Under the pieces are notes generated by a model. The model made no database searches. It was given only the letters and a program-made list of their open reading frames with translations, and was not told the origin of the DNA. From an uncultured Bacilli bacterium (GTDB lineage: Bacteria; Bacillota_I; Bacilli_A; RF39; UBA660): a stretch of DNA of 11,959 bases. The stretch covers positions 1 to 11,959 of the forward strand of contig CANQAF010000038.1 of NCBI GenBank assembly GCA_947588975.1, given 5' to 3'. The position numbers were made by a program, and so were the translations under genes. The stretch's first letter is position 1. The number at the start of each line of letters is the position of its first letter. Below are positions 1 through 5,523 of the stretch, in pieces.

Positions 1-270
1 GAGGAATATATGGCAGCGATAAGAACGGTAGAAGAATTATCTACAGATCCAAACTTTGTAGGATATTATGATTTAGAGGAAGCGCATAAGCAAGAATTAG
101 AAGATATGAGAGAAACAGGATATGATGATGGAATGGAAGAAGGAATCGCAAAAGGAAAAACGGAAGTGGTTAAAGCGATGTATGAAGATGGGATTGCTAT
201 AGATACAATTTCAAAATATACTGGACTAACACATGAAGAAGTTCAAAATTTAGTAAACTTTAAAAATTGA
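1..270 (+). CDS. Rpn/PD-(D/E)XK nuclease family putative transposase, C-terminal fragment (cut by window edge)
   Basis: The frame is open to base 1, so this is the 3' end of a longer gene. An ATG at 10 follows a GAGGA by chance or otherwise, but the residues before it are in frame. The visible part ends in a charged Glu/Gly/Lys-rich helix (DDGMEEGIAKGK) followed by a short helix-turn-helix-like tail (AIDTISKYTGLTHEEVQNL). This tail arrangement is typical of the Rpn recombination-promoting nuclease / PDDEXK_2 'putative transposase' family, whose catalytic domain would lie upstream, outside the window. Members are mobile-element-like or DNA-recombination proteins common in gut Bacillota. A strong terminator follows directly, separating it from the sporulation genes. 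The family call rests on the C-terminal tail only, so it is moderate. Whether the full gene is intact cannot be seen. Confidence 0.62.
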   Translation, partial: EEYMAAIRTVEELSTDPNFVGYYDLEEAHKQELEDMRETGYDDGMEEGIAKGKTEVVKAMYEDGIAIDTISKYTGLTHEEVQNLVNFKN

Positions 271-282
271 TATTAATCAATT

Positions 283-314
283 AAAACGACATAATCTACT
301 GTGTCGTTTTTTTT
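283..314 (+). terminator. Rho-independent terminator after the Rpn-family gene
   Basis: An 11-pair stem (283-293 with 300-310, including the perfect 9-base arms AAAACGACA/TGTCGTTTT and one G-T pair) is followed by a T tract running to 314. It ends the upstream gene 13 bases after its stop codon and lies immediately before the spoIIGA promoter region. Confidence 0.82.
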
Positions 315-319
315 ATAAT
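286..319 (+). promoter_or_regulatory. Candidate spoIIG-type promoter overlapping the terminator
   Basis: TATAAT (314-319) lies 15 bases before the spoIIGA start. No good -35 sits at 17 bases. ACGACA (286-291, four of six matches to TTGACA) lies exactly 22 bases upstream, the unusual spacing known for the Spo0A-activated sigma-A promoter of Bacillus subtilis spoIIG. The two arms of the terminator stem each contain TGTCGTT (one per strand), five of seven matches to the 0A box TGTCGAA. The mRNA leader would be only about ten bases. In AT-rich DNA this may be coincidence. Confidence 0.3.
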
Positions 320-334
320 GTAGTTGGTGATACT

Positions 335-1126
335 ATGAAACTCTATTTAGATTTAATCTTTCTTTTAAATTTTGGATTTGATTTTATTCTATTATTAGTG
401 GTTTCTTATTTGTTAAGAAGAAATGTTTCTTTAAAAAAAATAGGTTTAGGAGCTCTATTAGGAGGAACTAGTATTTTTATACTCTTTATTCCTCTCAATT
501 CTTTTACTTTATTTTTATGTAAAGTACTAATTAGTATTGGTATGATTCTTATTACATTTTCTTATAAAAATAAAACCTATTTTATTCAAAATATATTATA
601 TTTATATTCTGCAAGTATTTTACTTGGTGGATTTTTGTATTTTTTGAATGTTCAATTTTCTTATTCTCAAAAAGGATTAGTGTTCTTTCATAATGGTCTT
701 AGTATCAATGCTGTTATTTTAATTTTTTTATCACCAATTATATTATGTATGTATGTTAAACAAGGTAAGAGATTAAAAACGTTCTATTCTAATGTATATA
801 CAATTAAAGCAATAATAAACAATTATACCTATGAGTGGACTGGTTTTGTTGATACCGGAAATCAATTAATTGATCCTTATTTTCATAAACCTATTGTACT
901 TGTTAATCAAAAAGAATTACATTTGCTTCCTAACCAGGAATATATTATGGTGCCTATGCATACTATTCAAGAAGAAAGTTTGATTCCATGTATTCGTGCG
1001 GACACATTTGAAATTGTAGGGAAGGGAATTTATCATAAAGTATGGATAGGCTTATGTCCTCAATCCTTACACATGGAAGGAATTGACTGTTTGTTACACC
1101 CAAAACTAATGGAGGAATCAATATGA
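335..1126 (+). CDS. spoIIGA: SpoIIGA, sigma-E processing aspartic peptidase
   Basis: Membrane protease that cleaves the pro-sequence from sigma-E during sporulation, after the asymmetric septum forms. The first ~141 residues hold about five hydrophobic segments (roughly 4-26, 34-54, 57-76, 86-105, 124-141). The C-terminal half is a single retropepsin-like aspartic protease domain with the catalytic D173-T174-G175 in the context FVDTGNQL, followed by the family's P-hhhV strand. The C-terminus carries the conserved LLHPKL motif. At 263 residues it is shorter than the ~309 of B. subtilis. The ATG is preceded by GGTGAT with a 3-base gap. Its TGA stop overlaps the sigE ATG (ATGA), implying translational coupling of protease and substrate, as in other spore formers. 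Identification is from domain order, active site and the neighbouring sigE. Confidence 0.95.
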   Translation: MKLYLDLIFLLNFGFDFILLLVVSYLLRRNVSLKKIGLGALLGGTSIFILFIPLNSFTLFLCKVLISIGMILITFSYKNKTYFIQNILYLYSASILLGGFLYFLNVQFSYSQKGLVFFHNGLSINAVILIFLSPIILCMYVKQGKRLKTFYSNVYTIKAIINNYTYEWTGFVDTGNQLIDPYFHKPIVLVNQKELHLLPNQEYIMVPMHTIQEESLIPCIRADTFEIVGKGIYHKVWIGLCPQSLHMEGIDCLLHPKLMEESI

Positions 1127-1812
1127 AAAAATTATGGAAATGGTTAGTACGTATTTTTTGTGATGAAGCTAATATTTTTTTTATCGGAAGTACTGATAAA
1201 TTACCAGAACCATTATCAAAGGAAGAGGAAGTACTTTATGTAGAACGTTCTATGCAAGGTGATTTAGAAGCAAGAAGTAAACTGATTGAGCATAATTTAA
1301 GACTAGTTGTTTTCCTATCTAAAAAATATGAAAATACAGGTATTGATTTAGAGGATTTAGTGAGTATTGGAACAATTGGATTAATTAAAGGTGTCAATAC
1401 TTATAAGTTAGATAAAAATATTAAACTCGCAACTTATGCATCTCGTTGTATCGACAATGAAATTTTAATGTATTTAAGAAAAAATAAAAAAAGAAGAACA
1501 GAAATTAGCTTCGAAGATAGTTTAAGTTATGATTCTGAGGGAAATGAATTACATTTAGAAGATATATTAGGTACTGATGATGATATTGTAACGAAAGGAT
1601 TAGAAGAAGAAACGGAAAAGAAAATTTTACGAACTGAAATTTCTAAATTAAATCCAAGGGACCAACAGATTATGACGTTGCGATATGGACTAAAATCTGG
1701 AAAAGAAATGACGCAAAAGGATGTTGCACAAGTACTTGGAATTAGTCAGTCCTATATTTCTAGAATTGAAAAAAAAGTAATTCGTAAATTAAAAGGAATC
1801 CATAATCAATAG
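1123..1812 (+). CDS. sigE: RNA polymerase sporulation sigma factor sigma-E precursor
   Basis: Mother-cell-specific sigma factor of early sporulation, made as inactive membrane-associated pro-sigma-E and activated by SpoIIGA. The sequence shows a short basic/hydrophobic pro-region (residues ~1-20), then FFIGSTDKLPEPLSKEEE, the counterpart of the B. subtilis YYIG processing zone. Sigma region 2 follows (about 46-118, with the highly conserved DLVSIGTIGLIKGVNTY and ATYASRCIDNEILMYLR), then the LEDILGTDDDIVTK linker and region 4 with a helix-turn-helix at about 198-218 (TQKDVAQVLGISQSYISRIE). At 229 residues it is slightly shorter than the B. subtilis protein (239), and by alignment from memory most of the difference is in the pro-region (about eight residues). 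GGAGG at 1111-1115, inside spoIIGA, serves as its ribosome binding site. The usual third gene, sigG, does not follow; a terminator does. Confidence 0.95.
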   Translation: MKKLWKWLVRIFCDEANIFFIGSTDKLPEPLSKEEEVLYVERSMQGDLEARSKLIEHNLRLVVFLSKKYENTGIDLEDLVSIGTIGLIKGVNTYKLDKNIKLATYASRCIDNEILMYLRKNKKRRTEISFEDSLSYDSEGNELHLEDILGTDDDIVTKGLEEETEKKILRTEISKLNPRDQQIMTLRYGLKSGKEMTQKDVAQVLGISQSYISRIEKKVIRKLKGIHNQ

Positions 1813-1838
1813 ATACTTAGTTTACTAAGTATTTTTTG
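1813..1838 (+). terminator. Rho-independent terminator after sigE
   Basis: Stem ATACTTAG/CTAAGTAT (1813-1820 with 1825-1832), loop TTTA, and a T run 1832-1837. It begins right after the sigE TAG stop and separates the spoIIG operon from the hrcA operon. Confidence 0.85.
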
Positions 1839-1896
1839 TATAAAATTAATAAAATTGTACATAAAAAACTAGAAAAGTGTATATAATGATAAAAAG

Positions 1897-1923
1897 TTAG
1901 CAATCTAATATTGACATTGCTAA
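1897..1923 (+). promoter_or_regulatory. CIRCE operator (HrcA binding site), diverged form
   Basis: TTAGCAATC, nine bases, then CATTGCTAA. The CIRCE consensus is TTAGCACTC-N9-GAGTGCTAA. Spacing is exact and 15 of 18 arm positions match. The change at arm position 7 (C to A) is mirrored in the other arm, so an 8-base perfect dyad is kept. It overlaps the -35 of the operon promoter and lies directly upstream of hrcA, the gene for the protein that binds CIRCE. Confidence 0.88.
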
Positions 1924-1939
1924 AAAGATATATTATAAT
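1911..1939 (+). promoter_or_regulatory. Sigma-A promoter of the hrcA chaperone operon
   Basis: TTGACA (1911-1916) and TATAAT (1934-1939) match consensus at all twelve positions and are separated by exactly 17 bases, predicting a transcription start near 1946 and a ~35-base leader to the hrcA ATG. The -35 lies inside the CIRCE element, so bound HrcA would block RNA polymerase. This consensus strength fits a promoter that is kept off by a repressor and is very active when released. Confidence 0.9.
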
Positions 1940-1979
1940 GAAGTAGCACTAAGGTGAATAGACTGCTAGAGGTGATGAA

Positions 1980-2981
1980 ATGTTAAACCAAAGACAAGAG
2001 GAATTATTGAAACTCATTGTAGAGAATTACATTAAAACAGCAAGACCTGTTAGTTCAAAGTCTCTTTGTGATGCTTTGAAATGTTCTAGTGCTACTGTCC
2101 GTAATGAAATGAGTTTATTAGAAGAAATAGGGTTGTTAGAAAAGACACATACCTCTTCTGGACGTGTTCCAAGCGAAAAAGGTTATCGCTATTATGTAGA
2201 TTACATTATGAAACCAAAGGAATTAACTGGAGACGATATGTTAAAATTACAAGCTGTGTTTCGCAATCAATCTTTGGTATTAAGTGATGCCATTACCAAA
2301 AGTATGGAAATTATCTCAGAGCTTACCAATTATACATCCATTGTATTAGGAACTTCGTCAAAAGAAAATCGTATTAGTAAAATTGAAGCAATTCCGATCA
2401 ACGAAACAAATATGGTAGCAATTGTAGTCACAGATAAAGGACATGTCGAACATAAAAATGTTGCGATAGAAGAAAAGGTATCAGCATTAGAAATTAAGCA
2501 GACTGTAGATTTGATTAATAAATTTCTGATAGGTACACCTATGGATGAAGTAAGTGTCAAACTAGAATTTGAAGTCAAACCACAAATTGCTAATTCAGTT
2601 AAACAACAACGTGCCATTTATGATGCTCTTTATAATGTACTTACGGATTTAAATGAAGAATCTAATGTACATGTGACTAAACCAAGTAATATTTTAAATC
2701 AACCAGAATTCAATGATACAGATAAAATACGAGCTATTTTAAATAAATTTGAAGATAAAGAATTTATTCAAAATATATGTGAAAGCCATGATGAAGAAGG
2801 AAATGGAATTAATATTTATATTGGTAGTGAAAATAAGTTTGATGATGATGTTACTGTGATAAAAACAAAATATTCTGTAGGCGGGGAAGAAGGGACAATT
2901 GCTTTAATTGGACCTAAGCGAATGGAATATGATCGAGTTATGACTTTATTAGAATTTATCAAAAATCATATCAATGAGTAA
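1980..2981 (+). CDS. hrcA: Heat-inducible transcription repressor HrcA
   Basis: Repressor of class I heat-shock genes. It binds CIRCE and depends on chaperonin (GroE) for active folding, which couples repression to free chaperone level. The N-terminal winged helix-turn-helix (residues ~1-75) has the diagnostic run of RPVSSKSL (22-29), SSATVRNEMSLLEE (36-49) and SSGRVPSEKGYRYYVDY (59-75). The rest is the GAF-like dimerisation/inserted domain, ending with the typical GPKRMEYDRVMTLLEFI. Its 333 residues compare with ~343 in B. subtilis. The start is set by AGAGGTGAT (1968-1976) three bases before the ATG. It is first gene of the operon and autoregulated through the overlapping CIRCE. Its TAA stop overlaps the Shine-Dalgarno site of grpE. 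Confidence 0.96.
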   Translation: MLNQRQEELLKLIVENYIKTARPVSSKSLCDALKCSSATVRNEMSLLEEIGLLEKTHTSSGRVPSEKGYRYYVDYIMKPKELTGDDMLKLQAVFRNQSLVLSDAITKSMEIISELTNYTSIVLGTSSKENRISKIEAIPINETNMVAIVVTDKGHVEHKNVAIEEKVSALEIKQTVDLINKFLIGTPMDEVSVKLEFEVKPQIANSVKQQRAIYDALYNVLTDLNEESNVHVTKPSNILNQPEFNDTDKIRAILNKFEDKEFIQNICESHDEEGNGINIYIGSENKFDDDVTVIKTKYSVGGEEGTIALIGPKRMEYDRVMTLLEFIKNHINE

Positions 2982-2986
2982 GGAGG
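2980..2986 (+). promoter_or_regulatory. Shine-Dalgarno site deciding the GTG start of grpE
   Basis: A perfect AAGGAGG six bases before GTG 2993 and overlapping the hrcA stop. An in-frame TGA at 2975-2977 closes the frame upstream, and no ATG exists near the 5' end of the frame, so GTG 2993 is the only reasonable start. This matters because it keeps the Cys-rich N-terminus in the protein. Confidence 0.85.
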
Positions 2987-2992
2987 ACCGAA

Positions 2993-3613
2993 GTGGAAAA
3001 AGAATTAGAAAAAGAAAATACTGTAGAATCTGAATGTACATGTGAAGAACATTGTTGTTCTCATGGTGAAGATGCTTGTACATGTGCGTGTTGTGAATCA
3101 GAAGAAAATGATTCTGAAGGTTCTACTAAATCAAAGAAACCAAAAAAACAAAACAAAGACAAAACAAAAATAGAAGCACTAGAGCAAAAAGTGAAGGAAC
3201 TAGAAGATAAATTGTTGCGTGAAAAAGCGGAAATGATCAATTATCGTAAACGTAAGGAAGAAGACGTTGCTAGAATGTTAAAGTTTAGTAATGAAGATTT
3301 AATTACAGAAATGCTTCCTGTTATTGATAATTTTGAAAGTGCAATTAAGATGGATGATGACAATTTAGAAGATGAAGTTTCAAAATTTTTACAAGGATTT
3401 AAGATGATCTATTGTAACTTAGTGAATATCCTAGAAAAATATGATGTAAAAGTGATTGATGGTAATCATAAACCATTTGATCCTACTTACCATCAAGCCG
3501 TAATGACAGAAAAATCGGATTTAGAACCGGGTATGGTCATTGAGGTATTAAGAAAAGGTTATATATTAAAGGATAAAGTACTTAGACCTGCGATGGTCAA
3601 AGTAAGTGAATAA
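2993..3613 (+). CDS. grpE: GrpE nucleotide exchange factor with Cys/His-rich N-terminal extension
   Basis: Releases ADP from DnaK during the Hsp70 cycle, acting as a cytoplasmic dimer. Residues ~57-100 form the long coiled coil (KIEALEQKVKELEDKLL, then NYRKRKEED). The four-helix bundle and C-terminal beta domain follow, ending in the GrpE signature region (about 185-206: GYILKDKVLRPAMVKV). At 206 residues it is of usual size. The unusual part is residues 15-34: eight cysteines (15, 17, 21, 22, 29, 31, 33, 34) and two histidines (20, 24), in two related halves, CTC-x3-CC and CTC-x-CC. After this comes an acidic then Lys-rich linker (35-56). GrpE N-termini are normally disordered and Cys-poor. 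The cluster looks like a metal- or redox-binding patch, but that is inference. Translation starts at GTG behind a perfect AAGGAGG. It lies 11 bases after hrcA in the same operon. Confidence 0.95.
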   Translation: MEKELEKENTVESECTCEEHCCSHGEDACTCACCESEENDSEGSTKSKKPKKQNKDKTKIEALEQKVKELEDKLLREKAEMINYRKRKEEDVARMLKFSNEDLITEMLPVIDNFESAIKMDDDNLEDEVSKFLQGFKMIYCNLVNILEKYDVKVIDGNHKPFDPTYHQAVMTEKSDLEPGMVIEVLRKGYILKDKVLRPAMVKVSE

Positions 3614-3630
3614 AAGAAAGGTGATATATT

Positions 3631-5460
3631 ATGAGTAAAATTATAGGAATTGATTTAGGTACTACCAATAGTTGTGTGGCTGTACATGAAGGTGGGGAAA
3701 CCACTGTAATTGCAAATGCAGAAGGGAACCGTACAACACCATCTGTTGTTGCATTTGGAAAAGATGGAGAAATTATCGTTGGTGCAAAAGCAAAAAACCA
3801 AATGATTACGAATCCAGAAGTTATTTATTCGATTAAAAGATTAATGGGAACTGATAAAAAAGTACATGCGAATGGAAAAGATTATACTCCTCAAGAAATT
3901 TCTGCAATGATTTTAGGAGATTTAAAGAAAACAGCTGAATCTTATTTAGGTGAAAAAGTAACCAAAGCAGTTATCACTGTTCCAGCGTATTTCAATGATT
4001 CTCAACGTCAAGCAACTAAGGATGCAGGTAAAATTGCTGGTTTAGAAGTAGAAAGAATTATTAATGAACCAACTGCAGCTGCTTTAGCGTATGGACTTGA
4101 TAAACAAGATAAAAATGAAAAAATCTTAGTATATGATTTAGGTGGAGGTACTTTCGATGTTTCTATTTTGGAACTTGGTGATGGAGTATTCGAAGTATTA
4201 TCTACTAGTGGAAATAACCACTTAGGTGGTGATGATTTCGATCAAAGAATCATGGACTATTTAGTCAGTGAATTCAAAAAAGAAAATGCGATTGATTTAT
4301 CAAGTGATAAAATGGCAATGCAAAGGGTAAAAGATGCTGCTGAAAAAGCAAAGAAAGATTTAAGTGGAATGACATCTACAGAAGTTTCTATTCCATTTAT
4401 TACTCAATCTGAAAATGGACCTTTACATTTATCTATCAATTTAACAAGAGCTAAATTTGAAGATTTAATTCAAGATTTATTAGATTCTACTATTGAACCA
4501 GTTCGTAATGCTTTAAAAGATGCAAACTTAACGAAAAATGATATTGATAAAGTATTATTAGTTGGTGGATCTACACGTATTCCAAAAGTAGTGGATTTAA
4601 TTAAAAAGGAACTTGGAAAAGAACCATCTAAGGGTGTTAACCCAGATGAAGTTGTTGCAATGGGTGCTGCAATTCAAGGTGGTGTGTTAACTGGTGAAGT
4701 AGAAGATATTGTTCTACTTGATGTAACACCTCTTTCATTAGGTATTGAAACAATGGGAAATGTATGCACAGTCTTAATTCCAAGAAATACAACGATTCCA
4801 ACTAGTAAATCACAAATTTTCTCAACTGCTGCTGATAATCAACCTGCTGTAGATATTCATATTCTACAAGGTGAAAGACCTATGGCAAGTGATAATAAGA
4901 CTTTAGGAAGATTCCAATTATCTGGTATTCCTGCGGCACCAAGAGGAGTTCCTCAAATTGAAGTTACATTTGATATTGATGCCAATGGTATTGTTAATGT
5001 AAAAGCAAAAGATTTAGGAACCAACAAGGAACAAACAATTACGATTACTTCATCTACAAATTTAACAGATGATGAAATTGATAAGATGGTTAAAGAAGCA
5101 GAAGCAAATAGAGAAGCTGATGAAAAACGTAAAGAAGAGGCAGAAACTCGTAATGAAGCAGAACAATTAATTTTCCAAACTGAAAAATCTATGAAAGATT
5201 TAGGAGATAAAGTTAGCGCTGAAGATAAAGAAAAAGCAGAAGCTGAAATCAAAGATTTAAAAGAAGCTATGGAAAAAGATAACATAGATGATATTAAATC
5301 TAAAAAAGACAAATTACAAGAAACAGCTATGGCATTCGCAACAAAAGTATATGAAGAAGCTGCTAAAGCTGCACAGGCAAATCAAGAAGGATCTACTGAA
5401 AATAGAGCAGATTCTAAAAAAGATGATGATGTAATTGATGCAGAATTTGAAGAAAAATAA
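3631..5460 (+). CDS. dnaK: Molecular chaperone DnaK (Hsp70)
   Basis: ATP-driven chaperone that binds exposed hydrophobic peptides and works with DnaJ and GrpE from the same operon. The nucleotide-binding domain begins with the phosphate-1 loop IDLGTTNSC (residues 7-15) and includes INEPTAAALAYG, VYDLGGGTFDVS and LVGGSTRIP. The conserved interdomain linker VLLDVTPLSLG falls at 361-371, followed by the beta-sandwich substrate domain and a charged helical lid. The tail ends in the typical acidic DDDVIDAEFEEK. The ~24-residue segment present in Gram-negative DnaK after the IKRLMG motif is absent, as in other Gram-positive and related DnaKs. Length 609 is normal. AAAGGTGAT (3617-3625) precedes the ATG by five bases. 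It lies 17 bases after grpE. Confidence 0.98.
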   Translation: MSKIIGIDLGTTNSCVAVHEGGETTVIANAEGNRTTPSVVAFGKDGEIIVGAKAKNQMITNPEVIYSIKRLMGTDKKVHANGKDYTPQEISAMILGDLKKTAESYLGEKVTKAVITVPAYFNDSQRQATKDAGKIAGLEVERIINEPTAAALAYGLDKQDKNEKILVYDLGGGTFDVSILELGDGVFEVLSTSGNNHLGGDDFDQRIMDYLVSEFKKENAIDLSSDKMAMQRVKDAAEKAKKDLSGMTSTEVSIPFITQSENGPLHLSINLTRAKFEDLIQDLLDSTIEPVRNALKDANLTKNDIDKVLLVGGSTRIPKVVDLIKKELGKEPSKGVNPDEVVAMGAAIQGGVLTGEVEDIVLLDVTPLSLGIETMGNVCTVLIPRNTTIPTSKSQIFSTAADNQPAVDIHILQGERPMASDNKTLGRFQLSGIPAAPRGVPQIEVTFDIDANGIVNVKAKDLGTNKEQTITITSSTNLTDDEIDKMVKEAEANREADEKRKEEAETRNEAEQLIFQTEKSMKDLGDKVSAEDKEKAEAEIKDLKEAMEKDNIDDIKSKKDKLQETAMAFATKVYEEAAKAAQANQEGSTENRADSKKDDDVIDAEFEEK

Positions 5461-5493
5461 TGGTGAAGTTCTAGGAAACTAGAACTTTCTCCA
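5461..5493 (+). other. Intercistronic RNA hairpin between dnaK and pepF
   Basis: A perfect 9-pair stem, AAGTTCTAG/CTAGAACTT (5466-5474 with 5479-5487), is closed by a GAAA loop, and TGG (5461-5463) can pair with CCA (5491-5493) below an internal bulge. No T tract follows (the next bases are TTCTAAAAAAAG), so it is not an ordinary terminator on this strand. It may stabilise the dnaK mRNA 3' end, mark a processing site, or attenuate read-through into pepF. Confidence 0.6.
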
Positions 5494-5523
5494 TTCTAAA
5501 AAAAGATAGAAAAGGAAACACAT

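Noticed and set aside
10..270. Treating ATG 10 as a true start of a small 86-residue gene because GAGGA precedes it
   Set aside because: The frame is open to the window edge and the protein matches only the C-terminal tail of Rpn-family proteins, which favours a truncated larger gene.
335..1812. Possible mycoplasma code (TGA as Trp)
   Set aside because: Conserved Trp are TGG, and TGA at 270 and 1126 end proteins where families end; read-through would meet another stop within a few codons.
1855..1887. A second TATAAT (1882-1887) upstream of CIRCE with TTGTAC (1855-1860) as -35
   Set aside because: The spacer would be 21 bases and the -35 matches only three positions; the perfect promoter at 1911-1939 explains hrcA transcription.
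4953..5312. Long reverse-strand frames opposite dnaK, dnaJ, hrcA and miaB
   Set aside because: They are Ser/Leu-rich or low-complexity shadows of the conserved genes, with no SD sites or recognisable domains.
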